NCBI GenBank assembly: GCA_021521415.1
Contig: JAIQDT010000187.1
Span: 2,410,601-2,474,600, forward strand
Origin: Bidens hawaiensis
Lineage: Eukaryota > Streptophyta > Magnoliopsida > Asterales > Asteraceae
Direction: 5' to 3'
Length of the DNA: 64,000 nucleotides
Shown here: positions 1-10,963 of the stretch, piece after piece
Position numbering within the stretch: position 1 is the first letter of the stretch
Layout: each line of letters begins with the position of its first letter
The notes under the pieces: model-generated
The model's input: the letters and a program-made list of their open reading frames with translations, nothing else
The model's database searches: none
Told to the model about the DNA's origin: nothing
Translations under genes and position numbers: made by a program

Positions 1-1071
1 GCATTTAGATGGCCATATCTTCATCGGGGCAAAAGCGTAAAATCCAAACAAGCAAGGTGCCACTACTAATGGAATAACAACATGTGATTGATATAACAAT
101 AACAATGAAGCTTAGCATGAATTTTAGCTTTGTCATCGATGTTGTTTTTCGGTCAATTTGGTTATTTATTTTTAATATCTTTGTTAGGTCTCTTATTTAA
201 ATTATCATCTTATTTGGGATGAAGAAAAGCAAAGAAATAGGTTTGGCAAGGACTAACAACTCAAGATTTTGATGTGTGTAGAGTTCAATATAATTGCGTT
301 TTATGCAATTCAATGTCATGTCCTCATGCTTTGGGTATTGTAGGGATACTAAAAACCCTGCATCCCGATTAGACTCCAGCTGCAATCAGGTCCGCCATCA
401 TGACCACCGGTTAGATTACATAGATTTATATTATAGACTATTGTTTTGTAATTTGATGTTTAATGATGCAGCAAGAACATGTGACAACGAGGAAAAACCA
501 ATTACAAACGCATCACATGTTAAAGCAACACCGCTTAGCTATGTAGAACAGGACATGTGCAGCCAAACCGGGCCATGGACCATGGTCTGGTGTACAACCT
601 GACCACAATTGATTACCTTGACTTTTTGTGTGCACTCAGCCACACCAAGTCTCAAATTGAGAAGTTTTCATAAACACCATATGCATGTCCATCTAAGAAC
701 GTTTATAAACTTCGATTTATCTTAGTGGATCAGTTACAGTGACTCGAGCCATTAAGAATGTGGGTTCACTAGCCACCTACGTGTCACAAGTTTTTAAACC
801 GGTTGATATGTCGGTCCAGGTTCAGTCAAAGATTCGTTTTCATGTTTGTTCGTTTAAATAGTTGAATGTTCATGTTCGTTTATGTTAGTTCGTTAAAAAT
901 CTAAAAAGCCTACACATCTCAATTGAAAATTTGAAAGAGCCCAAACGTTAAAAATATAATGAACGTGATAAACTAATATATTTGTATCTAAATCAAATAA
1001 AACTACGTTAAAAAATATAAAACAAATCATTGCAAAATATAAAATTAATTAAAAACAAAAACCTAAATAAA
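1..1071. other. Unassigned AT-rich sequence ending at a Helitron terminus
   Basis: I recognise no gene here. Open frames on both strands are short and without familiar motifs. Around 830-900 there are several GTTCGTTTA-type motifs like those inside hAT-like MITEs, but no bounding inverted repeats were found. The right part (about 900-1071) is probably the body of the Helitron whose 3' end is at 1099; its 5' end was not found. Confidence 0.4.
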
Positions 1072-1099
1072 CCCCCGTAATACGGGGGCTAAAAGCTAG
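1072..1099 (+). mobile_element. Helitron 3' terminus (hairpin plus CTAG)
   Basis: The perfect palindrome CCCCCGTAATACGGGGG (1072-1088; 8 bp stem, one-base loop) is followed after seven bases by CTAG (1096-1099) and a T. This is the Helitron 3' signature: a subterminal GC-rich hairpin, then CTRR, inserted 5' of T. A degenerate version of the same end is found in reverse near 50896. No helicase coding is visible, so it is a non-autonomous copy. Confidence 0.7.
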
Positions 1100-1346
1100 T
1101 ATAAATATATATAAACTACAACGCAATCTCTATAATAAGAGATAAGAAATTGTACATCTTTATATTATACAATCTCTACTCTACATATATAAGTCAATTA
1201 TAAACCCAGTTAAAAACTAGGAAAGTATCAAAACAACAGTTTTAGATGGCCCGTTGTTTTCAAGTCATGACTCCTGAGACCATATTTTTTCAAGTCGTGC
1301 ATGCCCCCCCCCCCCCCCACCCAATTCCGAGAATATGAGGGACGGC

Positions 1347-1609
1347 TAGGGATGAGATCGGCACCGTACCGATACTGAAAATCCAGATCCCGAAAATCAC
1401 AAATTGTTGGTACCGGTACAGGTACTGAAATATTGTTCTGTTCGGTACCGGTATTTAAGGTAAAGTTCGAGAAATACCGATATCGTACCGTACCACTAGC
1501 ATACTGATACCGAAACTCAAAACTTTGATACCGATTCTTTATCAGTACCAATCAGTACCGATTCGGTATCAGTACCAATCGATACCGGTACTAAATTTGT
1601 TCATCTCTA
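1347..1609. mobile_element. hAT-like MITE with GGTACC-rich interior
   Basis: The element starts TAGGGATGAG and ends with a decayed complement (TTCATCTCTA). It is flanked by a perfect 8 bp duplication, gggacggc (1339-1346 and 1610-1617), the size made by hAT transposases. The interior is almost entirely variants of CGGTACCGGTAC and CCGATAC. It belongs with the elements at 4320, 44231, 49331 and probably 50146. It has no coding capacity; open frames in it reflect the repeated motif. Confidence 0.85.
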
Positions 1610-1864
1610 GGGACGGCTGCTCTAAAATTGCATAAAGCATGACCACTCTTGTTTATTTTTTATAATGCCAAATCTTGATGCAGTTGTGGATACTGCACTA
1701 GTTGGTGGTTGGGAACAACCTTGATGAGTCTAATCAGAACGAGTGTCTCGATCACACGTTTAAGGCAAGTCTTTGACAATTGACACATAGTCAATTTAAA
1801 CAATATTTAATAAATAAACAGGTGAATATATAGACACAACTGGTTGGCGTACTTTTATTAGTAA

Positions 1865-2358
1865 GGCTGAGGGGTGTGGGGGGCGCGAGAGGGGGCGCGA
1901 GTGGGGGCGTCAGCCAATAATATTGTGACGTGTGGCAGAGAGAGAAACTTGATAAGATGGGTGTTGGTTGTGGTGCTCGCGCCCCGGGACATGGTGTGGA
2001 GGGGCGCGAGAGGGGGCGCGAGCGGTTTTTTTTTTATTTTTTTATAAATGTATTTTATGTGATTTTGGGTGTGGTATGTGATATTGGGTTGATACTGGTT
2101 TATATAGAGAAAAATTTTTTTTTTTTTTAATAAACTTTAAGAGCCAACGGCTCAATTTATAAAGCCCCAACGGTCATGCACGCATTCCGAAGACCCCTTC
2201 ACGCCCATTCCCAGCCGCTACTGGCCTTGCGCCTGTCTCTTTTTCCGCGCTCGCGCCCCTCTCGCGCCCCTCTCGCGCCTCGGTGGTGTGGTGCTCGCGC
2301 CCCGGGGCGCGAGCGGATGGGCTCACGCGCCCCCTCTAGCGCTCCACACCCCTCAGCC
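1865..2358. mobile_element. PIF/Harbinger-like MITE (GGCTGAGGGGTGTGG termini)
   Basis: The ends GGCTGAGGGGTGTGG (1865) and CCACACCCCTCAGCC (to 2358) are exact inverted copies. They are flanked by TAA on both sides (1862-1864, 2359-2361), the TWA duplication typical of PIF/Harbinger or Tourist elements. The subterminal parts are rich in GCGCGAG and CTCGCGCCCC repeats; the middle is AT-rich. At 494 bp with no transposase it is non-autonomous. Confidence 0.85.
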
Positions 2359-2361
2359 TAA

Positions 2362-3078
2362 GAAATGGTGATGTACTGATGTTAGTTGGTAGCTGGCAGG
2401 CTTACTATTAGAGACTGTAGGCTTGCTTGCTTGTAATAGTAGTTGCTGCTCATTTTCCAAACATATTAGTTTATTGAACAATTATGTGGGTTAATGTTGG
2501 TTTCTTTCTGATTTACGAATAGTGAAGGATTTTCTTTTTATCTAGAAACAGTGACAGATTCATGATTTTTTTTTAAAGTTTTCCACTACTTTTAGATTTG
2601 AACATAAAAAATTCCGGATCAGTACGAGGTTTAGATCGGTTCAATGGTTTGGGAAAAACTCATTACATAATAAAAATACGATATAATAATAAAAAAAGGC
2701 ACCGTCATTAGAAATCAACAATTACAAACTAACAAACTAACAAGTTAAAACTAAAATTTAACAAATAACTTAACAATTAACGTTTAACAAATGAATCTAA
2801 ACTTACCTTCACATCGGGAAGATTCGAGGAACTAGCAAGGCAGGAGGAAGGAGCATCGGACTAACGGTGGTGTGTGGTTGGCCGGAAAAGCAGCAGCAAT
2901 GGTCGGGGACGACGATTAGGAGGTGGTCGGAGATTAACGACGGTGGTCTGGTAGTGGTGTGCGTCAACAGAGTAAGAAGAGGGGGAGAGGCAGGCATTTG
3001 TAACTGTGTGTTTTATAAAACCCTAAATTTAATACAAGACTGAATTATAACTAAAAAAAAGTTCTAAAATAAGTTTAG
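2362..3078. other. Unassigned intergenic sequence
   Basis: It is AT-rich to about 2810. A GC-richer block (2810-3000) has a 62-codon open frame on the minus strand, proline/leucine-rich and without recognisable domains. The block could be captured gene sequence, but I cannot support an identity. Confidence 0.3.
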
Positions 3079-3145
3079 GGCATGGAATCGAACTCGTGAC
3101 CTCCAGTTTACAAAACCAACAACTTACCAACTAGACCAACACATG
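3079..3145 (-). other. tRNA-Thr-like relic or SINE head
   Basis: Read on the minus strand, the segment has an A-box-like GGTCTAGTTGG, an anticodon-loop-like TTTTGTAAAC (UGU, Thr) and a B-box-like GAGTTCGATTCC at tRNA-like spacing. The acceptor stem does not pair convincingly, so it is not a functional tRNA. It is a tRNA pseudogene or a tRNA-derived SINE head. No poly-A tail or target duplication was found. Confidence 0.45.
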
Positions 3146-4311
3146 TATGTAGATAATGTGGTTCATTCCTAATTTATAAGTCAGTTGTAAGTCCCGAGAA
3201 TGGATATTTCAATATGATATCAAGTAAACACGTTGTTAGACGGAAACTAACAACGTGGTGATTCAAGAACAAAGATGAAATAAAGATGCTGAACACAATG
3301 GTATGACTTCAAAGCACACGTATATTACGCCGGGTACTTAAGTCCCTTGATCACAACCGATTACAGAGATTTTTTTATGATATCTAACCCTAAACAATAT
3401 AAGCATAAGTATACATAGGGTAGTGCAAGTCCATTCTAAAGCCCACCCCTTGTGGGATCTCGGTTATCACTCAAAAGCGTAAACCTTATAACAAAAGCAT
3501 AAATCATAAATATATCCTAACAATGGTTCACTCTAATATTGTGTATATATAAATACACTATAATTTGAAACTCGGGTGATTCCGGGGAACCACCCATTTG
3601 TTAGCTAAATCCGCCATTGTATAGAAAAAGAAAGTAGCACCACAATAATCAATGGTATTGTAACATGCGTAAACAATGGCATTTAAAACTCCCCCCCCCC
3701 CCCTCCCAGTCGTGTAATAATTTATAAGCTAATACACCAAGAAAAAAATCTTTATGCACCATGATTGCAGCATATGGTGTGACTACATGTATTATGATTG
3801 TTAGCCTTCTTGTATCTAGGGCGAAATGAATTGTTTAAGTTGAACATGACTTGTATTTTTAGTTGCTCCAAAACATCAATCTTGGCCAACATACACTCCA
3901 AGTCGTGTAATAATTTATAAGCTAATACACCAAGGTGGGATGCTGCTTTAATATCAATGAAAACAAGATATGAAATGAAGTTCACGTTTTTCGCATATTG
4001 TATTTATTTTGTTTCTTTCGTTTTACTTAGTTGTTTTTTACTTTTATGCTCACACTTGCATTTCAATTTAAGTCCATTGTAACTTTTTCTAAATTAGTTT
4101 TATTTATTTGTCAGACATTGGTTTTGTTCATAGTTGATTTGGTAATATTAAATTAAACAACTGGTCAATCTAGTCTACTTAGAGTGGACAACAGATCACA
4201 ACGGGCAACTAATAAAGTTAGAAGGGTTCTAGGGTTAGTACCACCGATCTTTTAAAAACCGGTTCAACCGGAATTATGTACAACAAGCCAGCATTTTGAC
4301 TAATTTACATC
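3146..4311. other. Unassigned sequence with small repeats
   Basis: It contains an 11 bp stem hairpin at 3229-3257 (CACGTTGTTAG, 7 nt loop, CTAACAACGTG), a C13 run near 3690-3703, and a 34 bp direct repeat starting agtcgtgtaataa at 3708-3741 and again at 3901-3934. A 77-codon minus-strand frame (3752-3985) covers the second repeat copy; I do not recognise it. Confidence 0.35.
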
Positions 4312-4319
4312 ATGCCTAT

Positions 4320-5271
4320 TAGGGGTATTCATCGGACCGGATAACGGGTTATTCGGTTCGGATTGTTTGGATTTGAAAATTTTAGAACCCTATCCGAAAT
4401 CCGATCCGATCCGATCCGAATTGGGAACTTTTCTATCCGATCCGAATTAGTTTGGATCAATTTGGATCGGATTCAGATAATCCGAACTATCTGAAATGAC
4501 CTGAATAATCTGTTTAACGAAAAGGGAAATGCATCAATAATTCAAACACAAGTGGAGTATAGTTAACTTGAATGGTATATGTTAATCATCATATACAGAG
4601 AACAATATGTAAACCAATCAAATATGACAACATCTAAGGGGTTAGGATCATAACGACCAGCCATCACTACCAAATAATCAGACTGATTACGTTTCAATTA
4701 ACACTGCTACAAGCTCAGTTAACATCTTCACCATCATCAAAGGGCTAGAAGCTTTGTTAACACTGTTACAAATAATCATTCTGAACTCTCTTGTGTAATT
4801 ACCTCTATGACGGATGGCGGGCGACGGATGGCGAGTGGCAGATGGCTGACGGCGGTTGACGGAGCTACGGCTGTGGGGGGATAATATTTAGTGGCTATTG
4901 ACGGAGCTACGGCGGTTGACAGAATGTAAAATAATTGATCGATTTAGGTCATTTTTGAAAGTACAGCGGCTGTAAAATAACTTAACTGATTTAGGTCAAT
5001 TTTTTAGAAGTTAGGGAAATGGGCTTTGAGCTGGGCTATAAAAAAATTAATAAAAACAAATGTTATTTGTTCGGATTATCGGATATCCGAATAATCCGAA
5101 CTATCCGAAATATTTTTAAATCTATATCTGAATCCGATCCGAATCTGAATTAGTTATTCGGATCAATACGATCCAAAATATCCGAATAAGAATTCGAATC
5201 GGATTAATCGGGTTTCAATTTCGGTTCGGATTTCGGATTTATTCGGATTTCGGTTTTCCTTAACACCCCTA
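4320..5271. mobile_element. hAT-like MITE with TCCGAT-rich interior
   Basis: Termini TAGGGGTATTCAT and TTAACACCCCTA are inverted copies, flanked by a perfect 8 bp duplication, atgcctat (4312-4319, 5272-5279). Both subterminal regions (about 4340-4520 and 5060-5260) are dense in ATCCGA/TCGGAT motifs that can pair across the element. The centre (4520-5030) is unlike the ends and contains a small GGCGGATGGCGG-type repeat near 4810-4920. No transposase. Confidence 0.85.
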
Positions 5272-5279
5272 ATGCCTAT

Positions 5280-5715
5280 GGTACAACAAGCCGGTTCACT
5301 AGATCCGCCCAATTTACATCGCGCGGCATTGTTCGATAAGTGTGTTCTATTTTCACAAATCGAAGGTGTCAATTATCCAAAGTACCTCGCACAAACGATT
5401 GATAATGGATTGTTTTTGTCTACGCTACCTCTATTTTTCTTGGTCGGTGTTCATTAAGAAGCATATAAGAATGATATTTTGAAATTATTATAAAAAAACT
5501 AGAAAAATCTATATGTAAGCATACTAGCATTACTCCCCGCGCGTTGATCCGGAGTTTTATCATCACTTTTAACAATTTTTCATTTTATTGAGTATTGGTT
5601 AAAAGTATATTTACTCTTGATTCCTGAAATTACAATTGAAAGAGTTTAAGTGTTTTAATTTTTTGTCATGTGTTGGATGGATAGACCATTGTAATAGACA
5701 TTATATATGTATATA
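5280..5715. other. Unassigned flank between two MITEs
   Basis: A 60-codon plus-strand frame starts at the target duplication and has no recognisable homology. I see nothing else. Confidence 0.3.
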
Positions 5716-5717
5716 TA

Positions 5718-6103
5718 GGATTAGTATCATTTGAGAACCCCTAAAAAGTTAAGAACTTCTAGGAACTCATATGAAACAAACATTTTTTTTAATTTTTTTC
5801 ATATATTAACATTGTTTGAGACTAGTTTTACCATATTTTATATATAAATTTGTTATTACATATATAAATCACAAGTTTACATATGTGTAAAATTTATGTA
5901 ATAGAAAATTTACATATATGCAAAAAAAAGTTTAGATATGTTTAAAAACTAATTTTCATAATTGTAATCGTAATTATAGATATAAAAAGTGATATAACTA
6001 CACTCAAATAACATTAACATACAAAAAAAATTATTAAAAACGTTAATTTTCAAGGGTTCCTTCAAGTTCTTAAATAATTTAAGAGTTCTGTAATAATACT
6101 CAT

Positions 6104-6105
<2 letters not shown>
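5718..6105. mobile_element. MITE with GGATKAGTATYATT termini
   Basis: The left end GGATTAGTATCATTTGAGAAC and the right end (complement GGATGAGTATTATTACAGAAC) are imperfect inverted repeats sitting directly against TA-rich DNA on both sides, so the duplication may be TA. The element is 388 bp, AT-rich and non-coding. Superfamily uncertain. Confidence 0.6.

Positions 6106-6155
<50 letters not shown>
6105..6155. repeat. (AT)n microsatellite
   Basis: About 50 bp of uninterrupted AT dinucleotides directly beside the preceding MITE. Confidence 0.95.
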
Positions 6156-6162
<7 letters not shown>

Positions 6163-6248
6163 TAACATCCATTTCTTTCAACTATTCATCCATCTTTCAT
6201 TCACAGCCACATAAAGTTTTAATCAAACTTATTATCAACCACACACCA

Positions 6249-6631
6249 TTTACCTATCATATATTCTTGTATTTGGGTGGGCGGGGGGAAGCATGCTTGT
6301 GTGGACCTTACTGGGGTGTCCCCTCTAGTCGAGCTTAGGGACACCAGTTTTGTTGCTAGGCAAACGGTGCTAAAAGCAGAAGCAGGAAAAATTACTAAGC
6401 ACGAGAAGGCGTGTGTTGAGAATCAACATGCCTTCATCCCTTTTGCTTTTGACACATTTGAGTCTCTCGCCCCCGATGCTGCTACGTTTTTAAAAAGAGT
6501 TCAGAGGGTCGTGCACGGTAACTCAACGACGCCGAAGAACGATAACTATGTTTTTTAGTATGATCGGTTTTGCCATTCAAATGGGGGTGGCGGCGCAACT
6601 TGTTGTTCGCTTACCTACCTCTCTGTTGTAA
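6249..6631 (+). pseudogene. Frameshifted relic of a repetitive plant protein (GKHACVDLTGVSPLV type)
   Basis: The open part (6277-6558) encodes a peptide beginning near GGKHACVDLTGVSPLV with a central QHAFIPFAFDTF. I associate this with a high-copy family of plant hypothetical proteins often found with retroelement remnants; that match is from memory and unverified. Upstream, the in-phase context (VFGW) lies in another frame across a G run near 6280-6286. Downstream, the expected C-terminus (IGFAIQMGVAAQLV) lies one frame away after the T run near 6550, ending at a TAA at 6631. Two frameshifts make it a pseudogene. Its function is unknown. Confidence 0.55.
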
Positions 6632-7337
6632 CTGAATCCTTTTTTTTAGTTAAATGAAATCCTAAAAAGATGGATCTTGGTAAAACCAAAAGATATTCAC
6701 TATTAATGAGATATATAACTTTTTTAGCTTGGTATGTAAGTTATTAAAGCATGTTAGTTATTATATTTTTTATTTATGAAAAGCTATTTCTCAAACTTTT
6801 AACCCTTTTTTAAATGTGAAACTATAGTTTATTATTATTATTATTATTTTTTTTTTTTTGCAATTTCTTCTTATTGCATTTTTGCATTTTTTAATTACTA
6901 CATTTCTCCACTCTTAACTTTTGTTAATAAATATTTTTATGACGGTATCGTAACAAACCGAACCGATCACACCCGAGTTTCCAACGCAACGTGTCAGCTT
7001 AAATCAACTACAAAAAGAGGGTTTTGATTTTTGTTTTATGGAGAACCGACGGAGACATTAAAGTTCATTTGAGGATCAAATTCAAGCCACTGCAACACGC
7101 AGGACATTTGACTTGTTTGAATAAAAAACTATTACCAATAATCATAAAACAAAATCATTTTAGAAATTTCAAGTGTTTCAACTTTTGGCGATAGCATTAT
7201 TGAAAAGCATGTAGGCATATATATTTCTACATGTTCCCATCGATTTCTCGTCAGCAGTATTCCAGCCAATACATCTTTTCCGCGACGTGTATTAGATTTA
7301 GCCCATATAAATCGTCAAAATCAATCAACGAAATCAC

Positions 7338-7381
<44 letters not shown>

Positions 7382-7435
7382 ACCAACATACGGTAATCAG
7401 ATAGATCGAGAAGAAAAAAATTAATCAATGACTCA
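6632..7435. other. Unassigned intergenic sequence with (AAT)n
   Basis: AT-rich, no gene recognised. An (AAT)n microsatellite lies at about 7338-7381. The right end may be the 3' flank of the small minus-strand frame ending at 7436. Confidence 0.35.
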
Positions 7436-7606
7436 CTAATATTTTGGGTTGGAGGCAATGGACAGAAAGATAATAATCATCAACAAGAACACTAGAACCA
7501 AAAGCATCATCGGGTGATTCGGACCGACAATGCTGCCTGTGCCACCGATCCCACTGTCAACGGAAAAAACAACAAACAAGATAATCACGACAAAGAACAC
7601 CGCAAC
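7436..7606 (-). other. Hydrophobic open frame, possible exon of a small membrane protein
   Basis: A 56-codon minus-strand frame opens right after TAG at 7607-7609, which doubles as a possible splice acceptor (TTCATTAG). It reads as two very hydrophobic stretches (starting AVFFVVIILFVV and LLVLVFLLMIIIF) around a glycine-rich linker with GIGGTGSIVGPNHP, and ends at a TAG. It has no early ATG. The adjacent upstream sequence holds ATGs in other frames but no clear donor at a plausible distance. It may be a terminal exon or chance; I do not recognise it. Confidence 0.25.
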
Positions 7607-8616
7607 CTAATGAATCATTATTAGAGAAAAAAAACACGAAATTTCCGACCATCATTAGCATGGCAACCATTGTTGACATTCTCCATAATATATTCTTCTG
7701 GAATTGATTCCTAAGTGGTTACTCGACGTATTCAGTTTATTTGTCCTGGTAAACATTCATATATATAGGTTAGGTACGTTTGGGGGGAATGGACGGTTAC
7801 ATGACGGCTGTTGGTGTAGAGCGTCGTCACGGTAGTTTGACAGTTATTTGCATGCATGCCATGTGAATTAATTTAAATTAAAATTTTATATATGTTAGAT
7901 AAATTAAATAATTATAATGTTACTTTTATATATGCGGCAGTGGTAAAAAAATGATAATCTTTATTTATTTATTTTTATCAAAGGATGGAAATAAAGGATG
8001 ATAACAAATTTTAAATTTAGTAGAGATATATGGATAGAGAGTAGATGTAAAAGTCGTATATTAATATACATTTAAGGGTAAGGTTAAAATACAAAGTAAA
8101 ACAAAAATAAGAAGAGTGAGGAGAAATCCAATTCATTGAGTTTTGATTTGAATGATGGATATTAATTTAAAAATAAAAATTTATGAGAAGGACATTTAGG
8201 TAATAACCCATTTATGATTACTTTTTCTCTCTACATGCAAAACATATTTCAATACGTCATCATTTTAAAACGCCCATAACTTTTTCATACGACATTTTTT
8301 AAAAAACAAATTCATCATAATAACAAGCGTTTTTTATCTTTAATATGAATATCATATTGTTATATAAAAATAAAAAAAATAGTGGGTTTTTTTATATTGT
8401 GTTATGTGGTTGTTTATTGTGTTTTTTAATTAGTTAGATATTGGTAATTGTGTTTTTCAATTGATACTCACTCATATTAAAGATAAAAATTAAAACAAAG
8501 AATCATTGTCTCAACATTTGTCTTTCTATATATCATTTCGTTTTAATCATTTTGTAATACGTCCATTGTCTTTTATTCAGAATTAACATGTGGCATTCAA
8601 TTAATTTGAGAAAAAT
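7607..8616. other. Unassigned AT-rich sequence with an inverted repeat
   Basis: No gene. An inverted repeat (TTTTATCTTTAATATGAAT near 8332 against its complement near 8475-8490) suggests a small unclassified MITE. Similar TATTAAAGATTAAAAA sequence occurs near 13265. Confidence 0.35.
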
Positions 8617-8932
8617 AATATTGTCACACCCCAACCTAAGGCGGAAATGACGGGACGTGAGGTGATTGCTCACGGCTCTCAAGGTACTATCATGCAATAA
8701 TTAAAGTTACAATTTCTACTATTTAATCAAATAATTCAAAGTACATGATTCCTTAAATAGAACAAGGACAAAATAAATTTAAAATTCTTGTTTTTTCTCT
8801 CTGGCATGCAATCTTAAGTATCTTCAAACAACTTCGTAATCATATCACACGCTAACCTGCATATGCGTTTAAAAATAAAAATAGGTTTTGTCAACACTAG
8901 GTTGAGTGAGTATAACAACAAATTTAAGATAC

Positions 8933-8933
<1 letters not shown>

Positions 8934-8982
<49 letters not shown>
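8934..8982. repeat. (AAT)n microsatellite
   Basis: About 16 uninterrupted ATA/TAA trinucleotides inside the B3 LTR. Confidence 0.95.
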
Positions 8983-8987
<5 letters not shown>

Positions 8988-9562
8988 AGTGCAAACTGTT
9001 CATGTGAGATAAACAGTTAAGCCATAGCACATAAACAATCAATCAAACCATAAAGAAAGGACTCAACCAATTCCTTATAAATGGACATTAGTTACCAAGC
9101 AAGGACTAAACCGTTGCCATAAAAATGGACACCAGTTGTCAAAGATAGTCGTATGATCATACTATAAATGAGGAACTTCTCCAAAATACGTTCAAATAAA
9201 GCAAGTAAGCAAATAGCAAGACAGACAAACTGATATACACACAGGATAAACAGTTGCGGTTTTGAATACTAGATCATAGATAAATACTGTAAATACGCAT
9301 ATGTCCCCAAAAATGGTAAAAATGAGTTAAAAGGGAGAGTGAGATACTCACCTTAGTAAATAAGAAAATGTTGGAAGATGATAAAGAAACGAATATTAGA
9401 AGTTATGCTTGTTGTGATGTATCAACAAGAAAATCCCTAAGTATCAATAATCGAGAAATACTACAAGTTAACAAATGGTCTAATAAAGAAATTGAATAAG
9501 AAAGTAAATATACGAAGTTGACGGATATGATAGGATTCGAGAGTTCGATGGCTAGTTATATA

Positions 9563-9817
9563 CTCCATTCGTCCCATTATAAGTGTCATAGTTTGATTTT
9601 TCAAGTCTTTCTTGTTTAACTTTGACCGACTATATTTTTGTTTGTGTTATATAATACTTTATGTAAAATATATGAATGGATTGGGTTTTAAATGTATTTT
9701 ACATTGATATAATTTTCATCAAGTATTATATGACACGAACAAAAATATTTACGATCAAGGTTGCAAAAGAAAGACTTGAAAAGTCAAACTATGACACTTA
9801 TAATGGGACGGAGAGAG
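9563..9817. mobile_element. Stowaway-like MITE
   Basis: Inverted repeats of about 50 bp start CTCCATTCGTCCCATTATAA (left) and, on the complement, CTCTCTCCGTCCCATTATAA (right). They are flanked by TA on both sides (9561-9562, 9818-9819). The CTCCNTNCGTCCCA terminus and TA duplication are diagnostic of Tc1/mariner-related Stowaway MITEs. It inserted into the B3 LTR. Open frames across it are not genes. Confidence 0.93.
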
Positions 9818-10234
9818 TACTATTTAGACTTATTTATAGATCTTTTAATATATTATGCATGTTTATCATATGTATAAAAAGGTTAGCTTAAATTCTTTAA
9901 CTGAAAAATATTTATACATATATTTATATAAATTACATTTGGTTTATAAAATACTTTGCTTAAGAAATAAGGTATATCATATATTTTAATTTACGTATTT
10001 TAAATAAACATAACCATTTAAAATCTATATTATAAAAGCCTATATTAATTTTTAATAACTTTTATACATACACATATATATATATGTGTGTGTGTGTGGT
10101 TCTAATCAAGGTTCGGAAAAAGAATAGTTAATGTGTTGGTTTTAAGAAAGATATAACTTATTATTGGTTTTATGACATTAATTAATATTTATATGATAAA
10201 AATCAAATGCCTTAAATATTTCCAAAAAAATAAG

Positions 10235-10312
10235 GGTTGGGGGTTCGAACCCATGCCCCCAGGGATCCGCAGCGTAACCACAACCACCCTAGCCAACTGG
10301 GCTAGGGTGTTA
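10235..10312 (-). other. tRNA-derived SINE-like relic
   Basis: On the minus strand the segment has an A-box-like TAGCCCAGTTGG and a B-box GGGTTCGAACCC, then a short T-rich tail. The cloverleaf is not intact. No target duplication was found, so it is a SINE fragment or tRNA-like relic inside the B3 LTR. Confidence 0.5.
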
Positions 10313-10963
10313 AGTGATTCACACATGAAACTGAAACTTTTTAAACAAACCAGATGCATATTAGTTTAAGCCATGAACCCTAAAATTCCTAATCGATTAA
10401 ACCGTTAAGAATTTTATAAATTAATGATAGGGTTATTGAAGAGGAGGTCAAATCGATCAAAAACATATATTCAATTACCTTAAACGATGACTATAAGATG
10501 GCTAATTAATTCCACAGTCGTCGACCCTAATATGATTAAGAACGAACACTTGCAGCAACGATGATATAATTGAATAAGGGGGTTCGATTCACGATGGTTC
10601 AAAGATCGTATGTGTAGGTTTAATTGAATTATAATGTTCATTTACATGTATAATAAGAAACAGGTTAGTGTTCGCTATTTAAACATGAATTACAAATCAT
10701 TATTAATTGATATAACATAATTAGAACGTCGGTGAGATCGTTTATGGCAAGGTTAACAAGCCTATGATTTGATTTCCATGTATATGACGAGAATTGAGGC
10801 TCAAGTTTGTTAAACGGGTCTTGGATAAATGGGTACGAGTCATGGGTTATGATGTACATAGAAATATACATCTTTTCGGCATCAAATAATCTCTAAAAAC
10901 TGCAATTTCTATCTAATAGCATAGCATAAAAGACTACTTATCATAATAAAACATATATTCAGG

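Noticed and set aside
1228..1551. 107-codon minus-strand frame rich in RYRYG
   Set aside because: It is the translation of the GGTACC-type repeat in the hAT-like MITE.
10235..10312. Functional tRNA gene
   Set aside because: A and B boxes are present, but the acceptor and anticodon stems do not pair, so it is kept only as a SINE-like relic.
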